Part shown: one piece after another, positions 1-5,561 of the stretch
Layout: each line of letters starts with the position of its first letter
Numbering within the stretch: position 1 is the first letter of the stretch
NCBI GenBank assembly: GCA_022839525.1
Contig: JALHET010000283.1
Coordinates: 1-5,572, forward strand
Reading direction: 5' to 3'
DNA: 5,572 nt
Source: Lentisphaerota bacterium
GTDB lineage: Bacteria; Verrucomicrobiota; Kiritimatiellia; RFP12; UBA1067
Program-made: the position numbers and the translations under genes
The notes under the pieces: generated by a model
The model's database searches: none
Told to the model about the DNA's origin: nothing
The model's input: only the letters and a program-made list of their open reading frames with translations

Positions 1-136
1 CAACTGGAGCAAGGCGGTCGGCATCGTGGCCGAGGAGTGCCACCGCGTGAATCCCGCCATCGAGATTCTCCCCTGGGAATACAACATCGACTTCCGTCCT
101 CAGAACGTTGAGATGAAGCGCTACTTCATCCGGCAG
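1..136 (+). repeat. Near-identical block shared with paralog B (copy in A)
   Basis: Bases 1-136 match 2495-2648 with a single mismatch (base 100) once the extra 18 bases in B are set aside. Third codon positions are identical too, which protein constraint does not explain. From base 137 the two copies differ at many synonymous sites. The block probably continues to the left of the window. Confidence 0.9.
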
Positions 137-1303
137 CTCCCTTCCGGCACGATTCCCCTGCTCACGTGGGAGAACGGGAAGAGTTTCGAAATTGAGGGTC
201 TGCAAGGCCACCTGCGCGACTACTCGATCAGCCAGATCGGGCCCGCGGAGGTGACCCAAGCCCAGATCAAGGAAGCACGGCAGCGGGGCATGAAAGTCTA
301 TACCAACGCCGACACCTTTCTCTGCGGCGCGCAGTTGCAGATCGTCCCCTATCATCCCTTCCCCTACCAGTGGCACGACAGGTACAAAGCGCTGGAACAG
401 TACGGTGTGAACGGCGTCATGGAGAGTTGGTCTAGCGGGTATACGCCGAGTTTTATGACCGAGTTGCGGAGCTGGTTCTGCTGGACTGACGCGCCGCCTC
501 TCGATGAACTGCTTGGCGCGATCGCCGCCCGCAATTTCGGAGTTGAGGGAAGGGATCTAACCCTGAAGGCGTGGAGCCTCTTCAGTCAGGCGATCCGTCT
601 GGTGCCGGACACCGGCCCGACAATGGGAACCAGCAATGCGACCGGGAACCCGCTGTTCTTTCAGGAGCCTCCTGCCCGCACCGCCACATACACCCGCTCG
701 TGGAAGGATCACGATAAGCGGGCCGGATATCTGGGAGGGGGGATGAATCCCTACTGGCCGTTTACCGTTTCCCGTCTGGTGTTCTTCCCCGACTTCACAA
801 ACCGGACAAACAAGGCGGAACTCTACGCCCGGAGTGTTTCCGGAATAGAAAGAGCCGGCGATGTGAAAGTCCTCCCCCTGTTCCTGAAACGCCTCCGGCT
901 CGCTGCCGGGCAGTTGGGCAAGGGATTGGAGCTCTACCGGGCGGCGGCCTTGCGCAGCCCAGCCCATAAGCGTGCCGGCGCGCTGCGCGAAGTCGTCGTG
1001 GCCGAGCAGATTCAACGCATGTTGCTGAGCGCCCACGCGATCCTCGAATTCGAAGACCTCCGCCTGCAACATGCCACAGAACCAAACTCGCCGAAAGCGG
1101 AGGCCATACTCGACCGGATGGAAACCATTTTGCGTGACGAGATCGCCCGCACGGAGCTTTCCCTGCTCGCCTCCACCCGTGATTCGCGTCTCGGTTTCCA
1201 GTTCGAATGCGACTATGTCTACACGCCTTTCTCACTGCGGGAAAAGCTCGAGGTTCTGCATGAGACGCTGGAAAAACAACTGCCCGCCGCACGGAGCCGG
1301 TGA
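2..1303 (+). CDS. Paralog A: glycoside-hydrolase-like protein, C-terminal part (5' end outside window)
   Basis: The frame is open to the left edge (codons from base 2) and ends at TGA 1301-1303, so 433 residues are visible. A GTG at 26 could be called as a start, but the reading frame continues upstream and the sequence aligns with the middle of paralog B, so this is a partial gene, not a gene starting at 26. Recognisable segments shared with B are WEYNIDFRP (from base 74), TWENGKSFEI (from 164), ESWSSGY (from 422), VPDTGPTMGT, NPYWPFTVSR and PDFTN, followed by a long helical C-terminus ending EKLEVL..ETLEKQLP. The region corresponds to the catalytic-barrel and helical parts of B. The exact glycoside hydrolase family and substrate are not identifiable by eye. 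Bases 320-346 encode LCGAQLQIV where B has ASWQYGTS, apparently from several small indels. Location outside the cytoplasm is inferred from the Tat signal of B. Confidence 0.8.
   Translation, partial: NWSKAVGIVAEECHRVNPAIEILPWEYNIDFRPQNVEMKRYFIRQLPSGTIPLLTWENGKSFEIEGLQGHLRDYSISQIGPAEVTQAQIKEARQRGMKVYTNADTFLCGAQLQIVPYHPFPYQWHDRYKALEQYGVNGVMESWSSGYTPSFMTELRSWFCWTDAPPLDELLGAIAARNFGVEGRDLTLKAWSLFSQAIRLVPDTGPTMGTSNATGNPLFFQEPPARTATYTRSWKDHDKRAGYLGGGMNPYWPFTVSRLVFFPDFTNRTNKAELYARSVSGIERAGDVKVLPLFLKRLRLAAGQLGKGLELYRAAALRSPAHKRAGALREVVVAEQIQRMLLSAHAILEFEDLRLQHATEPNSPKAEAILDRMETILRDEIARTELSLLASTRDSRLGFQFECDYVYTPFSLREKLEVLHETLEKQLPAARSR
1235..1286 (+). repeat. Highly similar 3' segment shared with paralog B (copy in A)
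   Basis: A 52-base stretch matching 3744-3795 with one mismatch (A at 1260, G at 3769). It encodes the conserved LREKLEVL.ETLEKQLP end of the protein. Identity is higher than in the middle of the genes, where synonymous changes are common. Confidence 0.8.
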
Positions 1304-1352
1304 AGCCGGGAGAAACGCCGTAAGGAGAACAGAAGGGAATCATTTTGTCGTC

Positions 1353-1381
1353 TTGCCATGCTTGTTTGGATTTAGTATTTT
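1353..1381 (+). promoter_or_regulatory. Candidate sigma70-type promoter for paralog B
   Basis: In the AT-richer 129-base spacer between A and B, TTGCCA (1353-1358) and TATTTT (1376-1381) are 17 bases apart, matching TTGACA and TATAAT at five and four of six positions. It lies about 50 bases before the start of B. If real, B and the cyclo-ligase can be transcribed without read-through from A. An alternative pair, TTGTTT 1362-1367 with TAACAT 1384-1389, is slightly weaker. Confidence 0.35.
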
Positions 1382-1420
1382 TCTAACATATTTTCATCGC
1401 TTGTTCTGCACACGGGTCTC

Positions 1421-1426
1421 AAGGAG
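1421..1426 (+). promoter_or_regulatory. Ribosome binding site of paralog B
   Basis: AAGGAG six bases before ATG 1433. It is a near-perfect Shine-Dalgarno sequence and decides the start codon, placing the twin-arginine motif at residues 8-9. Confidence 0.85.
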
Positions 1427-1432
1427 AAAACG

Positions 1433-2146
1433 ATGTCTGGAAACAATCTCACCCGCCGGGCCTTCATGGCCGGCACCTCGACCGGAGTGATCGGCGCCAC
1501 CCTTTCGTCCAGCGTGTCCTGCAGAAGCATCCCGCCCGGGAGCCGCAGGTGCAAAAGCATCAGCACGAAAGCGTTCGCCCGTGAAATCGAGCGGGTGCTG
1601 CCGCCTGAGGAAACGTACGCCTACCACAAGCGCTTGTCGGAAAACCCTGTGCATGTCAAGGGCAGACGGGCACCGGAGGCCGCGCTCCTGAACACCGAGT
1701 TCGCGCTGCCGGATCAAGGCTGGACCATGTTCTGGCAGCCGAACGCTTCAGAGGTGCTGAAGACAGCCGTGCATGATTTTCAGGACTACTTAAAGACGTC
1801 CATGGGCGTTCACGTCGGGCTTGAAACGCCTCCGGCCTTGCCGGGTGTGCCGAACCGGTCGATCGTGGCGGGAACGCGCGCTCAGCTCCCCGGATACGGG
1901 GCAACGCTGAAGGGACCGAAAGATTACGAGATCTCCGCCTCCCCGAAAGGGGTGACGGTATGCGGCTATGACGAGCGGGGCGTCATGTACGGGCTCTACA
2001 ACCTGGAGGCCCGGATGAATCTGCGCGAGGCTCCCTTCCTGCCCAGAAACCTCAAAACGGTCCGGCACAGCCTCTACAGCGTCCTGGATGGGGTGGATGG
2101 AGTGGCCCGATCGTCTGCTCTCGCACCTGTCCCACGACGGGTTTGA
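1433..2146 (+). CDS. Paralog B, N-terminal fragment: Tat signal plus glycosidase-type N-terminal domain
   Basis: ATG 1433 is preceded by AAGGAG at 1421-1426, six bases away, which fixes the start. Residues 4-31 form a twin-arginine signal: T7-R8-R9-A10-F11 followed by a small-residue, moderately hydrophobic stretch and a Cys at 31. Lipoprotein processing is possible, but SVSC is a poor lipobox. Residues about 95-195 resemble the alpha/beta domain that precedes the barrel in GH20, GH67 and GH84 enzymes: a helix with DFQDYL, a strand with SIVAGT, then DYEISASPKGVTVCGYDERG and VMYGLYNLEARM. In those families the domain packs against the catalytic barrel and is not itself catalytic. True homology runs to about residue 220 (near base 2090); the last 18 or so residues (GVARSSALAPVPRRV and neighbours) are out-of-frame read-through to TGA 2144-2146. 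As it stands the fragment lacks a catalytic domain. Confidence 0.7.
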   Translation: MSGNNLTRRAFMAGTSTGVIGATLSSSVSCRSIPPGSRRCKSISTKAFAREIERVLPPEETYAYHKRLSENPVHVKGRRAPEAALLNTEFALPDQGWTMFWQPNASEVLKTAVHDFQDYLKTSMGVHVGLETPPALPGVPNRSIVAGTRAQLPGYGATLKGPKDYEISASPKGVTVCGYDERGVMYGLYNLEARMNLREAPFLPRNLKTVRHSLYSVLDGVDGVARSSALAPVPRRV

Positions 2147-3815
2147 CGCCATTTTCGCCTCGGTCTACGCCAACCCGAACGGCGACCGCACCACGGCCGA
2201 GACGTCGACGGAGTTTTACGCGCGCCTGTTATTTCAAGTGCGCAAACAGGATCCGGCCCGAATGCGGGATCTGGTCAACCGGGCGGCACGCTTCGGGATC
2301 AAGGTCTACGCGCCGGTCATCTACCAGTACATGGGGACACCGGAGAGTGAGGCGGGGCTGCGGAAGCTGGTGCAGGACATCGTGAAAGCGTTCCCCGACA
2401 TTCAGGGGTACATCCTGCTGACCGAGGGGTTCTGGTACAAGAAATGGGGCGGCGGCCGCGGCGCAAGCCGGGAATACCTGGAGGATTGGGCGCGCAACTG
2501 GAGCAAGGCGGTCGGCATCGTGGCCGAGGAGTGCCACCGCGTGAATCCCGCCATCGAGATTCTCCCCTGGGAATACAACATCGACTTCCGTCCCAACATC
2601 GACTTCCGTCCGCAGAACGTTGAGATGAAGCGCTACTTCATCCGGCAGTTACCTGCCGACTCGATCCCCCTGCTCACGTGGGAGAACGGGAAGAGCTTCG
2701 AGATTGACGGGCTCAAAAGTTACCTGCGGGATTACTCCCTGTCCCAGATCGGCCCCGCCGAGGTGACCCATGCGCAGATCGAGGAAGCCCGGCAACGGGG
2801 TATGAAGGTGTATTCTAAAGTTGACACGTTCGCCAGTTGGCAGTACGGCACCAGTCCTTACCTTCCGTTTCCGTACCAATGGCACGCCCGGTACAAGGCA
2901 CTTGAAAAACACGAAGTCAACGGTACGCTCGAAAGTTGGAGCAGCGGCTACAGCCCGAGCTTCATCTCCGAGCTTCGCGCCTGGACGTGCTGGAGCGAAG
3001 AAATCCCGTTCAATAAACTTTTACCCGCGATCGCCGCGCGCATCTTCGGCCACGAGGGGAAAGACCTGGCTGTGGAAGCGTGGAACCTGTTCAGCCAGGC
3101 GATCCGTTTCGTGCCCGACACCGGGCCGAACATGGGGACAAACCATGCGGTCGCCAATCCGCTTTTTTTCCGGGAACAGCCGGAACGGACCGTCACCTTC
3201 AAGTATTCCTGGACCGATTACGGGAAATGGAAAGGATACTTCGGCGGCGGGGTCAACCCGTGCTGGCCGTTCACCGTTTCCCGCATGGTCTTCTATCCCG
3301 ACTTCACCAACACCGTCAACAGAGCCGAGCAGTATGCCCGGGCCGCCACCGGCGTCGATGTCGGAAAAGAGACGAACGTGCTGCCGGTTTTTTTGAAATA
3401 CCTGCGACTGGCCGCGGATCGCATGGAGGAGGGGCTGAAACTGTACCGTGCCGCCGCGCTTGCCAGCCCGCCGCGCAAACGTCAGCAGGCTGTGCGCGAA
3501 GTGGTCGTGGCCGAACAGTTGCAACGCATGATGGCCAGCGATGGCGCGATCTTGGAGTTCGAGGATCTGCGTTTCCGGCAGGCAACGGAAAAAGACCGCG
3601 TGAAAGCCCGTGCGCTTCTGGATCAGATGGAAACCCTTCTGCGTGATGAAATCGCGCGTACGGAGCTTTCCCTGCTCGCCGCGACCCGGGACGCACGTCT
3701 GGGGTTCCAATACGAGCAGGACTATGTCTATACGCCGTATTCGCTGCGGGAAAAGCTCGAGGTTCTGCGTGAGACGCTGGAAAAACAACTGCCCGACGCG
3801 CGGCGCGGAATATGA
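2088..3815 (+). CDS. Paralog B, C-terminal fragment: barrel-like catalytic region and helical C-terminus
   Basis: Read in the second frame, 575 codons from ATG 2088 to TGA 3813-3815. The segment begins WMEWPDRLLSHLSHDGFDAI, which resembles the first strand and helix of a (beta/alpha)8 barrel, then FGIKVYAPVIYQY, YILLTEGFWYKKWGG and EILPWEYN. The acids in LLTEGF (residue 331 of the repaired protein) and WEYN (380) lie where barrel strands would end and are candidate catalytic or sugar-binding residues; this is inference. Later segments TWENGKSFEI, VDTFASWQYGTSPY, ESWSSGYSPSF, VPDTGPNMGT and NPCWPFTVSR are shared with paralog A. The last 150 or so residues are helical and charged. NIDFRP occurs twice in a row at 382-393, against once in A. 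The protein is about 70% identical to A by eye. Without the upstream frame it lacks signal peptide and ribosome site. Its stop overlaps the start of the cyclo-ligase gene. Confidence 0.7.
   Translation: MGWMEWPDRLLSHLSHDGFDAIFASVYANPNGDRTTAETSTEFYARLLFQVRKQDPARMRDLVNRAARFGIKVYAPVIYQYMGTPESEAGLRKLVQDIVKAFPDIQGYILLTEGFWYKKWGGGRGASREYLEDWARNWSKAVGIVAEECHRVNPAIEILPWEYNIDFRPNIDFRPQNVEMKRYFIRQLPADSIPLLTWENGKSFEIDGLKSYLRDYSLSQIGPAEVTHAQIEEARQRGMKVYSKVDTFASWQYGTSPYLPFPYQWHARYKALEKHEVNGTLESWSSGYSPSFISELRAWTCWSEEIPFNKLLPAIAARIFGHEGKDLAVEAWNLFSQAIRFVPDTGPNMGTNHAVANPLFFREQPERTVTFKYSWTDYGKWKGYFGGGVNPCWPFTVSRMVFYPDFTNTVNRAEQYARAATGVDVGKETNVLPVFLKYLRLAADRMEEGLKLYRAAALASPPRKRQQAVREVVVAEQLQRMMASDGAILEFEDLRFRQATEKDRVKARALLDQMETLLRDEIARTELSLLAATRDARLGFQYEQDYVYTPYSLREKLEVLRETLEKQLPDARRGI
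2495..2648 (+). repeat. Near-identical block shared with paralog A (copy in B)
   Basis: Partner of the block at the left edge. It holds the additional 18-base unit at 2577-2612. Identity ends at the CAG codon 2646-2648; the next codons are TTA CCT GCC in B against CTC CCT TCC in A. Confidence 0.9.
2577..2612 (+). repeat. 18-base in-frame tandem duplication in paralog B
   Basis: Units 2577-2594 and 2595-2612 differ only at the last base (CCC against CCG) and each encodes NIDFRP. Paralog A has one unit at 83-100. The repeat keeps the frame and adds six residues directly after the WEYN segment. Confidence 0.95.
3744..3795 (+). repeat. Highly similar 3' segment shared with paralog A (copy in B)
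   Basis: Partner of 1235-1286. Divergence resumes right after it, in the last few codons before each stop. Confidence 0.8.
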
Positions 3816-4450
3816 TGACTAAAGACGAAATCCGCACGCAGATGCGGGAAAAACGCCACGAAGTCACCCAAGAGGAGCGGCGGGCCGCAGGTAAGGCGAT
3901 CTGCGAAAAAGTTTTTGGAAAACCGGTCGACCTGTTGCTCCGGGCATGGCGTGTGTGCATCTACCTCAGCACCAAAAACGAAATCCCGACTCGCTATATT
4001 GCGCGGACAGTTTGGGAGGCGGGCCGCGAAGTGTGCGTGCCCGCCTGGAGCACAACGGAAAAGGCTTACAAGCTCTACGAAATCAATCCGCGCATGAAAC
4101 TGATCACGAGCCATCACGGCATCCGGGAGCCCGCCATACGGATTCCTGTCACCGCGTGGGACGTTGATGCGTTTGTTTTACCGGGACTGGCGTTCGACAC
4201 CCATGGGGGGAGACTCGGGTACGGAGCGGGCCACTACGATCACATCCTCGGGAAAACATCAAAAAGTGTCCCGAAAATCGGCATCTGCTACGACTGGCAA
4301 GTGCTCAAGGAACCCATTCCGCAGGAACCCCACGACATCGCGATGAACTGGATCGTCACCGACAAACGTGTGATCAGCTGCACGGCGAACAGGAAGGCCG
4401 CAACGCCGCAAGTCGTGTCATCATGCCCACACGTGAACGGGACATGCTAG
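3812..4450 (+). CDS. fthC: 5-formyltetrahydrofolate cyclo-ligase
   Basis: The enzyme (also called MTHFS, YgfA or Fau) uses ATP to convert 5-formyltetrahydrofolate to 5,10-methenyltetrahydrofolate in the cytoplasm, recycling a dead-end folate. The 212-residue protein has the family's landmarks in order: basic N-terminal helix KDEIRTQMREKR (4-15) that helps bind ATP phosphates; YLSTKNEIPT (51-60), matching the substrate-site S..EI.T segment; the signature PGLAFDTHGGRLGYGAGHYD (124-143); and PHDIAMNWIVTDKRVI (173-188), where most members have MD rather than MN. The fold ends near residue 190; the remaining 22 or so residues look like an unconserved tail. The start ATG overlaps the stop of paralog B as ATGA (3812-3815), with a second ATG directly after; no strong ribosome site is seen, so translation is probably coupled to the upstream frame. 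Its stop overlaps that of the convergent oxidoreductase. The family call is secure. Confidence 0.93.
   Translation: MMTKDEIRTQMREKRHEVTQEERRAAGKAICEKVFGKPVDLLLRAWRVCIYLSTKNEIPTRYIARTVWEAGREVCVPAWSTTEKAYKLYEINPRMKLITSHHGIREPAIRIPVTAWDVDAFVLPGLAFDTHGGRLGYGAGHYDHILGKTSKSVPKIGICYDWQVLKEPIPQEPHDIAMNWIVTDKRVISCTANRKAATPQVVSSCPHVNGTC
4447..4450. other. CTAG palindrome forming two convergent stop codons
   Basis: Read on the plus strand, TAG at 4448-4450 ends the cyclo-ligase; read on the minus strand, TAG at 4449-4447 ends the oxidoreductase. The genes thus overlap by four bases and there is no room between them for a dedicated terminator; none is obvious just inside either gene. Confidence 0.9.
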
Positions 4451-5511
4451 GCGAACGGGCTCTCTTTTTTAACCAGAGTCAGGATGCGCATGGTCTCGAT
4501 TGCGGTATCCAAGGGAATCGGGTACGTTTTGTTCTCGCGGATCGCACTGAAGACGTGTTCCCAAATGAGCGCCATTCCAGAATCTGCCTTAGGAGCAACC
4601 GGTATCTGAGTCTCCAGCCAGCGTAGCGTTTCCGCCGTTCCGAAACTGCCAAGCGGCGGCGTACGGACGCTTGAGCGCCGACGAGCCAGTTTTTGCTTGG
4701 GATCCAAATAACGCAGCACTCCCTCTGTGGCGTCTGGATAGAGGGTAAACGAGCCCTTCACCCCCGTAACGATAAACTGGGGCAGCGATCCGATACGCCC
4801 TCCGGACACCTCAAGGTCAACCGTCAAACCCGCCAAGTTGCGGAGGATGATGCGCATATAGTCCTCCGCATCCCCCACCGATGCCACGCGCTTGAAATCC
4901 GACCACACCTTGACCGGCGGAGTCCGCAACAATTCCAAGGCCTGGTCGAGAAACGCAGTTCCCCACGTCAACGCGGTTCCGCCCCCACACCGTTTGACCG
5001 TTTGCCAGTCATCGCGACGCTCATATACGCCACGCCTGATTTTGATGTCATAGATATCGCCCAGAACGCCAGACTCGATCACTTCCCTCACCTGCAGGAA
5101 GGCTGGCTCATACCGGTAGTTGTGCCGGACTAACAGCCGGTTCCCCGCCTTAATCGCTGCGGCACGCAACACCATCGCCTCGTCATAATCGCAACAAAAA
5201 GGCCGTTCGACATTGACCCATTTATTCGTTTTCAACGCCTGCATCACATGTGCCGCATGTTCGTCAGACCGCGTGGCGATGTCGACTAGTTCAACATCGG
5301 GATCCGCCAGGAGATCTTCGTAACGCCGGTACGTGCGGCACTCAGATAGCCGTTCTACTGCTAAGTCGCGGCGCTCTTTAATCGGGTCACACACCGCGAT
5401 GATCTTGAACAGGTCTGTATACTGCGCCAATTCATTAACATGCATCTCCAATCCGGCCCGTCCCAGACCAACCATTCCGACCCGTACCGGTGGCCGAGTT
5501 GTGCGAATCAT
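4447..5511 (-). CDS. Gfo/Idh/MocA-family oxidoreductase with altered active site
   Basis: 354 residues, the usual family length. The N-terminal Rossmann fold shows GMVGLGRAG (12-20) for NAD(P) binding and an acid, D42, at the end of the second strand (IIAVCDP). The central segment VERPFCCDYDEA (101-112) replaces the usual EKP motif with ERP. The C-terminal sheet domain starts with RRDDWQTVKRCGGG (165-178), close to a family branch with DWQTLKxxGGGxLNNWGxH. Here that stretch reads GGGTALTWGTAFLDQ (176-190), so the usual Asp/Asn is T182 and the usual His is A186. Family members act on sugars, inositols or related polyols; the substrate here is unknown and classical catalysis is doubtful. There is no signal peptide, so it is cytoplasmic. 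The start at 5511 is the first possible one in frame (a stop lies at 5524-5526) and has GAGGGG eight bases upstream. It converges on the cyclo-ligase. Confidence 0.9.
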   Translation of the reverse strand: MIRTTRPPVRVGMVGLGRAGLEMHVNELAQYTDLFKIIAVCDPIKERRDLAVERLSECRTYRRYEDLLADPDVELVDIATRSDEHAAHVMQALKTNKWVNVERPFCCDYDEAMVLRAAAIKAGNRLLVRHNYRYEPAFLQVREVIESGVLGDIYDIKIRRGVYERRDDWQTVKRCGGGTALTWGTAFLDQALELLRTPPVKVWSDFKRVASVGDAEDYMRIILRNLAGLTVDLEVSGGRIGSLPQFIVTGVKGSFTLYPDATEGVLRYLDPKQKLARRRSSVRTPPLGSFGTAETLRWLETQIPVAPKADSGMALIWEHVFSAIRENKTYPIPLDTAIETMRILTLVKKESPFA

Positions 5512-5534
5512 TTCTTCTTCCCCTCACTATGCAT
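5508..5534 (-). CDS. Putative eight-codon leader ORF upstream of the oxidoreductase
   Basis: Read on the minus strand, ATG at 5534-5532 opens a frame MHSEGKKK that ends in TGA at 5510-5508. The TGA overlaps the oxidoreductase ATG as ATGA. A strong AGGAG (5546-5542) lies seven bases before this mini-ORF, a better ribosome site than the GAGGGG serving the main start. This arrangement would allow translational coupling or leader control. It may be chance, since nine codons arise easily, and no attenuator hairpin is visible. Confidence 0.35.
   Translation of the reverse strand: MHSEGKKK
5520..5525 (-). promoter_or_regulatory. Ribosome binding site of the oxidoreductase
   Basis: GAGGGG on the minus strand, eight bases before ATG 5511. 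It lies inside the putative leader ORF, so ribosomes translating the leader would cover it. Confidence 0.6.
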
Positions 5535-5555
5535 TTCTTTTCTCCTAAGTCGTTT

Positions 5556-5561
5556 TTTATA
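5556..5561 (-). promoter_or_regulatory. Candidate -10 element upstream of the oxidoreductase
   Basis: TATAAA on the minus strand in an AT-rich stretch, 21 bases before the leader ATG. An overlapping TAATAT (5564-5559) is the alternative. The matching -35 box would fall outside the window, so this cannot be confirmed. Transcription from here would begin only a few bases before the AGGAG of the leader ORF. Confidence 0.3.

Larger units (their letters stand above)
1433..3815 (+). pseudogene. Paralog B: Tat-exported glycoside-hydrolase-like gene, interrupted by a frameshift
   Basis: Two overlapping frames together make one gene. The first runs 1433-2146; the second is open from 2019 (after TGA 2016-2018) to TGA 3813-3815. 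The break therefore lies between 2019 and 2146. Removing one G from the GGGG run at 2090-2093 joins ...HSLYSVLDG to WMEWPDRLLSHL and gives a continuous 793-residue protein. The nominal ATG at 2088 has no Shine-Dalgarno sequence upstream, so independent translation of the second part is unlikely. Paralog A cannot be used to confirm the repair because the matching part of A is outside the window. The gene may be truly broken, may hold a sequencing or assembly error, or, least likely, may use frameshifting. The downstream frame shows no further decay apart from an in-frame 18-base duplication, so any inactivation would be recent. Confidence 0.65.

Noticed and set aside
1297..1309. CCGG-TGAAG-CCGG hairpin at the end of paralog A as a terminator
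   Set aside because: The stem is only four pairs and no T-run follows.
557..1343. Overlapping minus-strand frames in paralog A (557-1072 and 795-1343)
   Set aside because: Antisense to the conserved A frame; composition is that of a shadow frame.
1071..1490. Plus-strand frame bridging the end of A and the start of B
   Set aside because: It is A read in another frame and then the spacer; rich in Arg, Ser and Pro, with no ribosome site at its ATG.
2080..2100. Programmed frameshifting in paralog B
   Set aside because: No classical slippery heptamer, rare or stop codon at the shift point and no evident downstream structure; a one-base homopolymer change is simpler.
3021..3788. 255-codon open frame on the minus strand inside paralog B
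   Set aside because: It lies antisense to a frame with clear homology to paralog A, shows no recognisable motifs, and is the usual shadow of a GC-rich gene.
3316..3960. 214-codon minus-strand frame across the B/cyclo-ligase junction
   Set aside because: Opposes two well-supported genes, is rich in Arg, Ala and Pro, and resembles no family.
4457..4480. CTCT...AGAG with a T-run just inside the oxidoreductase 3' end as a terminator
   Set aside because: The T-run is in the loop, not after the stem, and the stem is four pairs, so it does not resemble a rho-independent terminator.
4693..5133. 146-codon plus-strand frame opposite the oxidoreductase
   Set aside because: Antisense shadow of a gene with an unmistakable Gfo/Idh/MocA pattern.
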